A stretch of DNA of 64,000 bases from Roseiarcus sp963823165 (GTDB taxonomy: Bacteria; Pseudomonadota; Alphaproteobacteria; Rhizobiales; Beijerinckiaceae). Location: assembly GCA_963823165.1 (NCBI GenBank), contig CAWGKV010000024.1:62001-126000 (forward strand), given 5' to 3'. Under the pieces are notes generated by a model. That model had not been told where the DNA came from. It did not search any database and was given only the letters and a program-made list of their open reading frames with translations. Made by a program: the position numbers and the translations under genes. This document shows positions 43,535 through 52,570 of the stretch, piece after piece. How positions within the stretch are numbered: position 1 is the first letter of the stretch; each line of letters begins with the position of its first letter.

Positions 43535-45811
43535 ATGACGCGTGCGAGCGCGGCAAACGCGGAAGCTTGGCCGGGCGATGTCGTCCGGCGACAGAGCGGC
43601 GCGGCCGCTCGCCAAGCGGCCCAGCGCTGGACTCCTTCGGTCGCCTCGATCGGCGTTGCCGTTGCGCTTCTCCTGATGATCGGCGTGACCATGTGGCGCC
43701 TCCTGGTCGAGCGCGAGCTTGCGCTGACGGAGGCCGCGCACGAAGTCGACATGCGCGCGACCCTGGTCGCGGCGCGCCTCGACGCCGCGCTCGCCGCGGC
43801 CCCGCAAGCCTCCCCGGCGGCGATCTTCAGACGCGTTCTCGAAGCTCATCCTGAAGATCGGCTTCCGAGGGCGGTTCTGGTCGACCGCGCCGGACGGCGC
43901 GTCGCCGACGACCCACCCGCAACGGCCGCCGACGACGGGCTCGACCCCGACGCACTTTCGGCCCGAGGCGGCGAGGAAGGCGTCGTTCGGGTATCGGACG
44001 ACGCGGCGGGCGACCGGTTCGCGGCGGTCAGGAGGCTGCCGGCGACCGCGGGGCGGGTGGCCTTCGCCTCTCCTGTCGAGCACCATCTGGCGGCGTGGCG
44101 GCGTGCGGCGGCGGCGACGATCCTCCTGCTCGGCTCGACGGTCGCGCTCGTCGTGGCGGCCGGCGGCCTCTACGCGGCCGATGCCCGCGGCAGGCGCAGG
44201 CGTCTCCGCCGGGACTGCGTCCTTCGCGCCCGCCTCGACCTGGCGCTGAACCGCGGGCGCTGCGGGCTCTGGACCTGGGACTTGCATCGCGGCCGCATCG
44301 TCTGGTCGGCGTCGATGTTCGGCGTTCTGGATCTCGCCGAGCGGCCGGTCCAGTGGACGGTGTCGGAACTGCAGGCCCTGATGCATCCCGAGGACCGTAG
44401 CCTGGAATCGATCGCGCAGTTCGCCGCCGAGCGGAGCGGCGATTTCATCGAAGTCGAGTTTCGCATGCGTGCGGGCGACGGTCGGTGGGTCTGGCTGCAC
44501 AAGCGCGCCGAACTCGTCGAGGACGAGGAGACCGGCCGGGCGTGCCTTGTGGGCATCGCTTTCGACGTCACCGACCGCAAGCGCGAAGTGGAAGCCTCCG
44601 CGACAGCCGACCAGCGTCTGCGCGAGGCGATCGAAGCCATTTCGGAAGCCTTCGTGCTGTGGGACTCGAGCAATCGGCTGGTTCTGTGCAACTCGAAATA
44701 TCAGCATCTACACGAGCTGTCGGACGAGGCGATCCGGTCAGGCGCACATTACGCCGATCTCGCGACGACAGTCCGGGACGGGCAGCCGGAGATCGGCGGT
44801 CCGGTCGACTGCGCCCCCCAGGCCCGCACCTTCGAGGCGCAACTGCCGGATGGACGTTGGCTGCAGATCAATGAGCGGCGGACGCGCGATGGGGGATTCG
44901 TCTCGGTCGGCACCGACATCACCGCGCTCAAGGAGCACGAAAAGCAGCTTATGAACTCGGAACGGCTGCTGCTTGCGACCGTTGCACAGCTGCGTCAGTC
45001 GCGCCGTTCTCTCGAGGAACAGGCCCGGGAGCTCGCGGACCTGGCCGAGCGCTACCACGAACAGAAGGCGCAGGCGGAGGCCGCCAATCGCGCCAAGGCG
45101 GAGTTCCTGGCCAACATGAGCCACGAGCTTCGCACGCCGCTCAACGCGATCATCGGCTTTTCACAGCTGATGCGAAGCCAGACATTCGGCCCGCTGGGAT
45201 CGGAAAAATATCGGGACTATTGCGAGCACATTTCGGCCAGCGGCGAATATCTGCTTCACGTGGTCAGCGACGTCCTCGACATGTCCCGTCTCGAGGCGGG
45301 GCGGGAGACGCTGACCTATTGCCGGTTCTGCGCCGCCGCGGCGATCAGCCACGCGGTGCGCGACGTCGCGGCCACGGCGCGTGACAGGCACATTTCGGTG
45401 GTCGTGAATGTCGGCGCGGACCTCATGATCGAAGCAGATCAGAAGGCCCTCGAGCGCATTCTCACGACCCTCATGCGCAATGCGGTGAAATTCGCCCCCG
45501 ACGGCGGCGCCGTCGAGGTCGGCGCCGAGGAGATCGGCGACCGGATTTATTTCTACGTCGAGGACAACGGACCCGGAATCGCCGCCGAGGACATCGCGCG
45601 TCTTGGAAAACCCTTCGAGCAGGGCGATGTCGTCATGGCCGACGGCATGAAGGGCTCGGGCCTCGGCCTGGCGATAGCCAGCTCGCTGGTCGAACTGCAC
45701 GGGGGGTCTTTCCGCCTGGGGTCGCGGGAGGCGGAGGGCGCAGTGGCAGTGGTCGCGCTGCCGCGTTTCCAGCGCGCCACGAGGGCGATGGCGCTCGCAA
45801 AAGTCGCGTAA
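43535..45811 (+). CDS. Membrane PAS-domain sensor histidine kinase
   Basis: A 758-residue kinase. Two membrane segments (about residues 38-56 and 190-212) enclose a periplasmic sensor of ~130 residues. Two PAS domains follow (about 235-350 and 360-465), then a coiled coil and a HisKA domain with ANMSHELRTPLNAIIGFSQ (phospho-His near 530), and an HATPase with NAVKFAPDG, DNGPGI and GSGLGLAIASSLVELHGG. The catalytic core resembles PleC/DivJ-type kinases of alphaproteobacteria, so a cell-cycle or development link is possible. No receiver domain is fused. No partner regulator is directly adjacent. Confidence 0.92.
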   Translation: MTRASAANAEAWPGDVVRRQSGAAARQAAQRWTPSVASIGVAVALLLMIGVTMWRLLVERELALTEAAHEVDMRATLVAARLDAALAAAPQASPAAIFRRVLEAHPEDRLPRAVLVDRAGRRVADDPPATAADDGLDPDALSARGGEEGVVRVSDDAAGDRFAAVRRLPATAGRVAFASPVEHHLAAWRRAAAATILLLGSTVALVVAAGGLYAADARGRRRRLRRDCVLRARLDLALNRGRCGLWTWDLHRGRIVWSASMFGVLDLAERPVQWTVSELQALMHPEDRSLESIAQFAAERSGDFIEVEFRMRAGDGRWVWLHKRAELVEDEETGRACLVGIAFDVTDRKREVEASATADQRLREAIEAISEAFVLWDSSNRLVLCNSKYQHLHELSDEAIRSGAHYADLATTVRDGQPEIGGPVDCAPQARTFEAQLPDGRWLQINERRTRDGGFVSVGTDITALKEHEKQLMNSERLLLATVAQLRQSRRSLEEQARELADLAERYHEQKAQAEAANRAKAEFLANMSHELRTPLNAIIGFSQLMRSQTFGPLGSEKYRDYCEHISASGEYLLHVVSDVLDMSRLEAGRETLTYCRFCAAAAISHAVRDVAATARDRHISVVVNVGADLMIEADQKALERILTTLMRNAVKFAPDGGAVEVGAEEIGDRIYFYVEDNGPGIAAEDIARLGKPFEQGDVVMADGMKGSGLGLAIASSLVELHGGSFRLGSREAEGAVAVVALPRFQRATRAMALAKVA

Positions 45812-46315
45812 CAATCATGGCTTGACTTGTCCCGGCGATACACGCCGAGCAGATCGCAGATTGACGACCTGTGCGGTCGTTTGGCGCCTTTCGCACCGGC
45901 GGCCTTGCGCTGCGCTTTGTTTCGGAGGACATTGCGGTAACGGAAGTCATCTCCCGCGAGGGAGCCACCATAGATGCTTGCGGCGCGGACGACTGACAAT
46001 TGATCTCTTTGGTACTTTGGGGCCAAGCAGTTCAGCCAGGCGAATGTGTGCAGGGGTTCGTTCCGCACGCAGAGGCCGACCAGATCCCCCGGAGCCTGCG
46101 CTGGTTGGTTCGGGAAGTTGCGGCGGTCGAGCTTCAGGATAGCCGTACCGCAAGACTCTCCCCGACTTTGAATCGTGACGCCGAAGACGACAAAGTCTTA
46201 TCGACAGAGTCCAGATCGGGCAGGTCCGGTCCAATCTCCTTAAAAACGACAAAGAGCCGACGACGGATGCATCCGGATCGCGTTTGTTGTTTCACCCCAG
46301 TCAGCCGGTGAAGGC
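45812..46315. other. Probable remains of a FixL-type kinase gene upstream of fixJ
   Basis: No continuous gene can be supported here. It lies directly upstream of a fragment of a histidine kinase C-terminus and may hold its decayed body, but no PAS or HisKA piece is readable. Confidence 0.35.
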
Positions 46316-46540
46316 ATGATCCGAGGCGTGGTCTCAATGATGGCCGGCTTCGCCGATGCGATGAGAGAAAGCCTGTTTGAGCCATTGACATCGACCAAAG
46401 CGGCCATGGGCGCGGGACTTTCGATTTCGAAGTCGATCGTGGAAGCCCATTATGGGGAGATTTTGGGTGAGTCGGCCCCTCGTCGCGGAGCCATATTCAG
46501 CCTCACTCTGCCGTTGGCGATCGCGGAGAGTGACCAATGA
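46316..46540 (+). pseudogene. C-terminal remnant of a FixL-like histidine kinase
   Basis: The frame of 74 codons gives LFEPLTSTKAAMGAGLSISK, SIVEAHYGEIL and GAIFSLTLPLA, which is the G2-box end of a FixL-type HATPase domain (usual form LFEPFVTTK...GMGLGLAISRSIVEAHGG). HisKA, N and G1 boxes are absent. The normally glycine-rich MGLGL is MGAGL. Its stop overlaps the fixJ start (ATGA), the coupling expected of an intact fixLJ operon, so this is a truncated gene, not a chance frame. Confidence 0.75.
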
Positions 46541-47148
46541 GCGATCAACAGACCGTCCACGTGATCGACGACGACGACGCGCTGCGCGACTCCGTCCGGC
46601 TTTTCCTGGTCAACGAGGGGCTGAGCGCGAGGACCTACGGTACCGCCAATGAATTCCTCGCCGAGTTGGACACGCTACAGTCGGGATGCGTCGTGACCGA
46701 CGTTCGCATGCCCGGCATGAGCGGAATGGAGCTCCTGGCGCAAATTGCGGCCAAGGGACTCTCTCTGCCGGTCATCGTCATCACCGGCCACGCCGACGTC
46801 CCGCTCGCGGTCCGGGCGATGAAGCAGGGCGCGATCGACCTTTTGGAAAAGCCGTTCAAGGCGGAGGACCTGATCGCCGCCGTTCGCCGGGGGCTCGCGC
46901 TCGGCAAGGACGCGAATGCGAACGGCGCGCCCGTCGAACTGTCCCTTGCACGTCGGGCGATGTTGAGCGTTCGGGAGAACGAAGTGCTGGACAGGCTGAT
47001 CAAGGGGCAGCCCAACAAGATCATTGCCTACGAGATGGGGATCAGCCCGCGGACGGTGGAAGTTCACCGTGCCAATGTCATGAAAAAGACCCAGGCTGGA
47101 AGCCTTTCCGAACTCGTCCGCATGTTCGTCAATGCGGACCGGAACTGA
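46537..47148 (+). CDS. fixJ: FixJ-family response regulator
   Basis: A 203-residue two-domain regulator. The receiver has VIDDDDALRDS, VVTDVRMPGMSG (phospho-Asp ~54), ITGHADVPLAVRAMKQGA and EKPFK; a linker leads to a LuxR-type HTH, LSVRENEVLDRLIKGQPNKI and SPRTVEVHRANVM. All key residues are present. In rhizobia FixJ activates microaerobic genes after phosphorylation by FixL, but many FixJ-like proteins serve other signals. Its kinase gene upstream is reduced to a fragment, so phosphorylation must come from elsewhere, if at all. Confidence 0.92.
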   Translation: MSDQQTVHVIDDDDALRDSVRLFLVNEGLSARTYGTANEFLAELDTLQSGCVVTDVRMPGMSGMELLAQIAAKGLSLPVIVITGHADVPLAVRAMKQGAIDLLEKPFKAEDLIAAVRRGLALGKDANANGAPVELSLARRAMLSVRENEVLDRLIKGQPNKIIAYEMGISPRTVEVHRANVMKKTQAGSLSELVRMFVNADRN

Positions 47149-47477
47149 TGTGTTTTCGGCAGTAGCGCGCGCGCACCCGGGTTGGCGCGAGGTTTGCCCG
47201 CCGAGATCTTCAAGTTCCCTGAGCCTGTCGCAAAAAGCCAGTCAACCTGATCCCGATGCGCCCCGAAGGGGTTCTCCCGTCGCCTATCCAGCCCGCGCGG
47301 GGCGCCGTCCTCGGCGAGGTGATCCGGCTTCGGTTTCAGGTTCGCTGTGTGACGGCCGTCACAGCGGAAAGCGCGATGTCTCCGTAGCGTCATGTGTGCA
47401 GGATCCGTTCGCGATGGGCGACAGGCTTTGTCGCCGCAGTCCGCGTTGCCCGGATCGGGAAGCTCGGGGAGAACGCG

Positions 47478-48092
47478 ATGAACATGGAGCGCCAATTCGA
47501 ACGGGACCTCGGATTCGGTGGGGATGCTTTTGCCGCTCGCGGCGTCGGACAAGGTCCGGAGAGCGAGGCTTCCCTCACATGCTGCCCGCCGGAGGGCGCC
47601 GCCAGGGAAGGCGTCGTCAAGTGGTTCCGGAGCGACAAGGGCTACGGTTTCGTGACATTGGGCCACGAAACGGGAGACGCATTCCTGCATCTGAAGGCCT
47701 TGCGGGCGATCGGGCGCGACTCGGCCGCACCCGGCGCCCGGGTCACGGTCGTGGTCGACGAGGGACCTCGCGGGATGCAGGTGACCAGGGTCGTGGACAT
47801 CGACGAGGCCTTCGCCGCGCCGGCGACCGGCTCGTTCCCTTGCGGCGGGCGACCCAATCGGCGCGCCGAACGCGATATCTCGTCGGCGATCGATCTCACG
47901 GGCAGGGTCAAGTGGTTCGACGACGTCAGGGGGTTCGGCTTCGTCGCCAGCGACGACTTCGGCCGGGACGTGTTCTTCCATTGCTCGGTGCTGGGCCCGA
48001 CCGGCGTGTCCCGGCTCGACCAGGGACAGCCGGTGACGATGCGGGTCATCGAGACGCCGAAAGGCCGGGAGGCGGTCGAGATATCGGTTTGA
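47478..48092 (+). CDS. Protein with two cold-shock domains
   Basis: A 204-residue protein starting at the ATG after GGGGAGAA. Two CspA-type domains are visible. The first, GVVKWFRSDKGYGFVTL, lies at about residues 45-105; the second, GRVKWFDDVRGFGFVAS then RDVFFHCSVL, at about 141-203. RNP1 is well kept in both, but RNP2 is changed in the first (DAFLHLKAL). Paired cold-shock domains are characteristic of alphaproteobacterial CspD-like proteins binding single-stranded nucleic acid. A long untranslated leader precedes it. Confidence 0.9.
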   Translation: MNMERQFERDLGFGGDAFAARGVGQGPESEASLTCCPPEGAAREGVVKWFRSDKGYGFVTLGHETGDAFLHLKALRAIGRDSAAPGARVTVVVDEGPRGMQVTRVVDIDEAFAAPATGSFPCGGRPNRRAERDISSAIDLTGRVKWFDDVRGFGFVASDDFGRDVFFHCSVLGPTGVSRLDQGQPVTMRVIETPKGREAVEISV

Positions 48093-48179
48093 CGGCTCGC
48101 CTTCCTCGACCTCGGCCATTTTGGGCGCGCGGCCGGCCGCTTGCGTGGCCGTCGGAAACCGCCGGGCCGGGCGGTGCGG

Positions 48180-48551
48180 TCAAAGCGCCTTGTTCTGAGC
48201 TCTCAGACGCTGGACGAGCACGCGCATCACCTTCAGCGCAAAAAACGGGGTGTGCCTGACCAGGAAGAGGTACTGCTTCTCGGTGATCGGCGCGACGGTG
48301 ACGTCGTCTTCGGCTACGGCGCTTGCGCTGCGCGGCGAATCGTCGATCAGCGCCATCTCGCCGAAGATCTCGTTCTCGCCAAGCGTCTCGAGCAGGCGAT
48401 TTCCCGACAGGATGCGGACGCGTCCCTGCTGAATGACATAGAGCTCCCTGCCCCGGTCGCCTTCGCAAAAAATCGTCTCGCCCGCCTTGAAATCGCGGGT
48501 CGGGACACCCGGACCCAGGAGGAGCTGGAAGTTGTCGGCGCCGTTCGTCAT
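48180..48551 (-). CDS. Stand-alone cyclic nucleotide-binding domain protein
   Basis: A 123-residue CAP_ED domain. FKAGETIFCEGDRGRELYVIQQGRV-type sheet (read in two parts) and the phosphate-binding cassette FGEMALIDDSPRSASA are intact, so it should bind cAMP or cGMP. The C-terminal HTH of Crp/Fnr is missing. It may act as a small sensor or signal buffer. It is monocistronic and convergent with the cold-shock gene. Confidence 0.85.
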   Translation of the reverse strand: MTNGADNFQLLLGPGVPTRDFKAGETIFCEGDRGRELYVIQQGRVRILSGNRLLETLGENEIFGEMALIDDSPRSASAVAEDDVTVAPITEKQYLFLVRHTPFFALKVMRVLVQRLRAQNKAL

Positions 48552-48718
48552 GTCAATCGCTCGCGTTCCACTCGACGCCCATCCCTTGGTTCGTCATGAG
48601 CGATTGCATGCTTGCGACGCTTTTTTGGCGAACAAGAGACGGCTCGAGTCTGCCGGGTCCCTCTACCTCGATAGCCATAGTCGACGAGGGCGGTTCGCTC
48701 AAGCCGAGGGGCGGCGCG

Positions 48719-49702
48719 CTATCCGATCGCCACCACCAGCCTTCCTCGCGTCTCGCCCTTCAAGATCCGGCGTCCGGCGTCGAATACCTCGTCGAACGGG
48801 ATCGTCTGCGTCATCGCCGCGAGCTTGCGCCGATCGAGGTCGCGGGCGAGACGGCGCCAGGCCTCGAGACGGACAGGCATCGGACAATTGACGCTGTCGA
48901 CGCCGAGAAGCGCGACGCTGCGCAGGATGAACGGGGCGACCGTGGTCGGCAGGTCCATGCCGCCGGCGAGGCCGCATGCGGCGACGGCGCCGCCGTAGCG
49001 GGTCTGCGCGAGGACGTTGGCCAGCGTCGTGGACCCGACGCTGTCGACGGCCGCCGCCCATTGCTCCTTGCCGAGCGGTTTGCCGGGGGCGGAGAGCGTC
49101 GCGCGCTCGATGATCTCCGCCGCCCCGAGGCCCTTCAGATAGTCGGCTTCGCTCGCCCGGCCGGTCGAGGCGATGACCTTCCAGCCCTTGTCGGCGAGCA
49201 GGGAAATCGCCGTCGAGCCCACGCCGCCCGCGGCGCCGGTCACCAGCGCCGGCCCCGAGGCGGGGGTCAAACCGTGCCGCTCGATCGCCATCACCGCCAG
49301 CATCGCGGTGTAGCCGGCCGTCCCGATCGCCATCGCCTCTTGGCGGGTGAGGCCGGCAGGCAGCTTGATCAGCCAATCGCCTTTCACCCGCGCCTTTTCG
49401 GCGTAGCCGCCGAAATGGGTCTCGCTGAGGCCGTAGCCGTCGAGGATGACCTCGTCGCCCGGAGAAAAGCCGGAATGGCTGGACGCCTCGACCACGCCCG
49501 CGAGGTCGATGCCGAGCACCATGGGAAACCGCCGGATGATCTGAGATTTGCCTGACAGCGCAAGCCCGTCCTTGTAGTTGACGGTCGAGTGGGTGACGCG
49601 GACGGTTACGTCGCCGTCCATCAACTCGGATTCGTCCATCTGGACGAAGCGGACGTCCTGCCCGGCGTCGGTCTTGTCGGCTCGCACGGCTTTGAACGGC
49701 AT
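48719..49702 (-). CDS. acuI: Acrylyl-CoA reductase/YhdH-type medium-chain oxidoreductase
   Basis: A 327-residue NADPH-dependent MDR enzyme of the AcuI/YhdH family, which reduces acrylyl-CoA to propionyl-CoA in the cytoplasm. STVNYKDGLALSGKSQIIRR, PMVLGIDLAGVV, DGYGLSETHFGGYAEKARV and the nucleotide site VTGAAGGVGSTAI are present. No zinc-ligand set is present, as expected. The gene stands alone, with repeat part R2 about 100 bases upstream and pointing toward it. True substrate range is not settled. Confidence 0.9.
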   Translation of the reverse strand: MPFKAVRADKTDAGQDVRFVQMDESELMDGDVTVRVTHSTVNYKDGLALSGKSQIIRRFPMVLGIDLAGVVEASSHSGFSPGDEVILDGYGLSETHFGGYAEKARVKGDWLIKLPAGLTRQEAMAIGTAGYTAMLAVMAIERHGLTPASGPALVTGAAGGVGSTAISLLADKGWKVIASTGRASEADYLKGLGAAEIIERATLSAPGKPLGKEQWAAAVDSVGSTTLANVLAQTRYGGAVAACGLAGGMDLPTTVAPFILRSVALLGVDSVNCPMPVRLEAWRRLARDLDRRKLAAMTQTIPFDEVFDAGRRILKGETRGRLVVAIG

Positions 49703-49799
49703 GGGATCGCCTTTGCTCTCCAGGACCCGCAGCTCGGCTCGGTCGAAGACAACACTATCCGGATCGCCCGTCCGGGTAAATTCGCAGCCGGCCTTTCCT

Positions 49800-49955
49800 C
49801 ACGCCGGACCGGACGGACCTCGCCGCGGCGGCGTTCCTCATGCCTTGAGAGCACCGGCGGCCCCTGAAGACGATCCAAGCCGCGGGACGTTCCGCCAAAG
49901 CCCGGGAGCACCGGAGCAAAGCCGGGGATAGCCGAATCCAAGCAAAAGTCTTCCA
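49800..49955 (-). repeat. Dispersed repeat part R2, copy 2
   Basis: On the minus strand this reads CCTGGAAGACTTTTGCTTGG, then GGCTTTGCTCCGGTGCTC, GCTTTGGCGGAACGTCCC and GGGCCGCCGG, close to the plus-strand copy at 24738-24900. It points toward acuI. Confidence 0.8.
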
Positions 49956-50003
49956 GGATTCGTATGTTTTCAAGAACTTAGGCTGGAATCCAAACTATAT
50001 TGG

Positions 50004-50217
50004 AACTCCCAGGCTGTGAAGTTCGGCGACCCCCTCGCCCGCGAAGCGGGAGAGGACGGCGCGGCGAAGCCGCGCCAGGTGAGGGGGACGGGCAACCGAC
50101 GAACCTTGCGGCCGCAAGCAACGCCCGCCGTTCGGCGTTCTCAACCCTCACCTGGCGCTTCGCGCCTGTCCTCTCCCGCTTCGCGGGCGAGGGGATACGC
50201 GACAGCTTGGGAGTTAC
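50004..50217. repeat. MITE-like element with long inverted repeats
   Basis: The arms pair over about 75-80 bases: AACTCCCAGGCTGTGAAG on the left matches AACTCCCAAGCTGTCGCG read from the right, then CCCCTCGCCCGCGAAGCGGG and AGAGGAC pair almost perfectly, followed by GGCGC...CCAGGTGAGGG. The loop of about 60 bases has no gene. It lies between R1 and R2 of copy 2, so it seems to have inserted there. Confidence 0.7.
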
Positions 50218-50439
50218 TTTCCCCACCTTATTTGGCGCCACCTGCCGCACCGCGAAGCTTCCATCGACGGATTCCTGCTCTCCACACCCCATCCGGCGCT
50301 CCGCCACCTTCCCCGCTTCGCGGAGAAGGGGGAGACTCGCCGGCCATATCCTCCCCTGTGAAGCGTTAGCGGAACAGGGCAGGGCACCACGCGCAGCGTG
50401 GTGGAGGGCATGCCGCGAAAGCTCAGGCAAAAATCCGCT

Positions 50440-50600
50440 CCCGCCACATCCCGCCAAAGGCCATCGGGCTTCAGGTTGCGTCAGATCCGTCGGCCTCCAT
50501 GCCAACCTCGCTTTCCATCCCGCCGCCATTGCGGTCGTTCAAACCCATAATCGCACGGATTGCGGGGTTGCGTCAAGAACAAATAGGGGGTATTTTGTGG
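50440..50600 (-). repeat. Dispersed repeat part R1, copy 2
   Basis: On the minus strand CCCCCTATTTGTTCTTGACG is followed by GGGATGGAAAGCGAGG and TTGGCATGGAGGC, and a decayed GGGATGTGGCGGGAGCGG, corresponding to R1 at 24365-24530. Confidence 0.7.
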
Positions 50601-50770
50601 CGGGACGTCCGCGAGCGGGGACGCCAACCGCGAGGCGAGGGGCGGGAGAGCCGCGCAAGGCGAAAAGGGTGCGGCCGCCTGTCACATACTCAGGACGTAA
50701 TGATTATGAGCGTCCCGGCGACGCTTTTTCGCCTCATCCGCCCGACGGGGCATATCGATCGGAGCCTGCT

Positions 50771-51028
50771 CTAATGCCGCGGCCGGTCGGAGAATTCGCC
50801 AGCGGCCACCCGATCGGCCAGGCGCGTGACGGCCAAGGCGGCGCCGGCTTCGCCGTGGACCGCGACCAGTTCGCACATCGCGGCGCAGAGCGCGGCCTCG
50901 GCGAGCGCGTCGGGGTGGATGCCGTCGAGGGCGGCCAGGGCGAAAGCCTCGCTCACATAGGTCAGGGCCGCCTCCCAGGCGTCAGCGTCGCGTCGCTCCT
51001 TGGAGGGAATCGGCATGGCGGTCGACAT
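50771..51028 (-). CDS. Small hypothetical protein
   Basis: An 85-residue, Ala-rich, mostly helical protein (DAWEAALTYVSEAFALAALD, then AALCAAMCELVAVHGEAG) without signal or membrane segment. It is divergent from the SRAP gene and may share its promoter region. I do not recognise its family. Confidence 0.6.
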   Translation of the reverse strand: MSTAMPIPSKERRDADAWEAALTYVSEAFALAALDGIHPDALAEAALCAAMCELVAVHGEAGAALAVTRLADRVAAGEFSDRPRH

Positions 51029-51118
51029 GGGCGCAATCTAGAAGTTTGTGACGGCGAAGGCGACGCTAGTCCTTTAGAAAGGTTAACCGGCGCCGGGGCG
51101 TCGGTCGGGAGCAGCGGG

Positions 51119-51853
51119 ATGTGCGGACGATATGCGATCACCTTGCCGCCGGAGGCGGTGCGCGCCTATTTCGCCTTCGTCGAGAATCCGAATTTCCCGC
51201 CGCGCTACAATATCGCGCCGACGCAGCCCATCCCGGTGGTGGTCGCCGACCCGCATAGCGCGGGGAGGGCGCGACATTTCATCCTCATGCGCTGGGGCTT
51301 CCTGCCCGGCTTCGTCAAGGACCCGAAAAACTTCCCGCTGCTCATCAACGCCCGCGCCGAAACGCTCGCCGAAAAGCCCAGCTTCCGGGCCGCGCTGAGG
51401 CGACGGCGGTGCCTGGTGATCGCCGACGGGTTCTATGAGTGGCGGAGGGACGCGGGGCCGAGCGGGCGGCGGCAGCCGGGACGGCGGCCCCATCTCGTCC
51501 GCCGGGCGAGCGGCGCGCCGATGGGCTTCGCCGGCCTCTACGAGACCTGGAGCGATCCGAGCGGCGGCGAGATCGACACGGCCTGCATCGTCACGACGGC
51601 CGCCAACCGGCTCGTAAGCCGGCTGCACGACCGCATGCCGGCGATCCTCGAACCCGACGCCTTCGCCGCCTGGCTCGACGTCGACGGGGTCGATCCTGCG
51701 CAGGCGCTGGCGCTCGTGAAGCCCGCGCCCGAGCCGGCGCTCGAACTGGTGGAGGTCGGCCCGGCGGTCAACCGGGCCGCCAATGACGACGAGAGCCTGC
51801 AGAAGCCGGTCGCCGCGCCGATCCGGGCGGAGCTGAGCGAAACGCTGTTCTGA
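51119..51853 (+). CDS. SOS response-associated peptidase (SRAP/HMCES family)
   Basis: A 244-residue protein beginning MCGRYAI, where Cys2 forms a thiazolidine crosslink to abasic sites in single-stranded DNA after removal of Met1. PRYNIAPTQPIPVV with the catalytic Asn, LLINARAETLAEKPSFR, CLVIADGFYEW with the Glu, and HDRMPAIL with the His complete the active site. It shields abasic sites during replication. It is followed by a frameshifted 3-methyladenine glycosylase gene, giving a small base-damage cluster. Confidence 0.94.
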   Translation: MCGRYAITLPPEAVRAYFAFVENPNFPPRYNIAPTQPIPVVVADPHSAGRARHFILMRWGFLPGFVKDPKNFPLLINARAETLAEKPSFRAALRRRRCLVIADGFYEWRRDAGPSGRRQPGRRPHLVRRASGAPMGFAGLYETWSDPSGGEIDTACIVTTAANRLVSRLHDRMPAILEPDAFAAWLDVDGVDPAQALALVKPAPEPALELVEVGPAVNRAANDDESLQKPVAAPIRAELSETLF

Positions 51854-51915
51854 CCTTGCCCAGCGGCCTGGCCGGCGGCATGACTGCCCGGCCGATCGAC
51901 GCTTTCGAGGAGCCC

Positions 51916-52570
51916 ATGGCCGAACGAGAAAAGCCGCCGCGCGAAAAACCGCCTCGCCTTCTGGCGGCCGTGCCGGGCCCCGACGGGTTCATGCGCTGCC
52001 CATGGCCCGGCGCCGACCCGCTCTATGTCGCCTATCATGACGAGGAATGGGGAGACGCCCGAATACGACGACCGCGCCCTGTTCGAGAAGCTCGTCCTCG
52101 ACGGCTTCCAGGCGGGACTGTCGTGGATCACCATCTTGCGCAAGCGAGACGGCTTCCGCGCCGCCTTCGACGGCTTCGATCCGGAAAGGATCGTGCGCTG
52201 GGACGCGGCGAAGAAGGAGGCGCTGATGCTCGATTCCGGCATCGTGCGCAACCGCGCCAAGATCGAGGCGACGGTCGCCCTCGCCCGCATCTACCTCGAC
52301 CTCGCCGAGAAGGACGGCTTCGCCAGGCATCTGTGGAGCTTCGTCGGCGGCCGGCCGATCCAGCCCGGCCGCAGGAGCCTCGCCGACATTCCGGCCGAGA
52401 GCGAGGAGTCGCGCGCCATCGCCAAGGACCTGCGCGCGCGCGGCGGCAATTTCGTCGGCCCGACGATCGTCTACGCCTTCATGCAGGCGACCGGCATGGT
52501 CAACGACCATCTCGTCGACTGTTTTCGCCACGAGGCATGCCGGGCGCTGGCGCGCGATCTTCCGCGATGA
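51916..52570 (+). pseudogene. tag: DNA-3-methyladenine glycosylase I, split by a frameshift
   Basis: The N-terminus starts at ATG 51916 after GAGGAG and reads RCPWPGADPLYVAYHDEEWG, then the frame is lost at about 52049-52060. From there the next frame continues the family sequence: PEYDDRALFEKLVLDGFQAG, LSWITILRKRD and finally DHLVDCFRHEAC. One extra base in GAGACGCCCGAA restores the frame if removed. Zinc ligands (Cys and His at the N-terminus, His and Cys at the C-terminus) and the catalytic Glu region are otherwise all present. It is either a recent mutation or a sequencing error. The last bases overlap the next gene (ATGA). Confidence 0.85.

Larger units (their letters stand above)
49703..50770. 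other. Repeat-filled region without genes
   Basis: More than a kilobase between acuI and a small hypothetical gene. It holds copy 2 of repeat parts R2 and R1, a MITE-like palindrome between them and a hairpin near 50385-50402 (CACCACGCGCAGCGTGGTG). Long frames in this GC-rich stretch follow the repeats and are not credible genes. Confidence 0.6.

Noticed and set aside
49978..50529. Coding frame of 183 codons across the repeats at 50.0-50.5 kb
   Set aside because: It reads straight through the MITE-like palindrome and R1 and matches nothing; the arms explain its openness.
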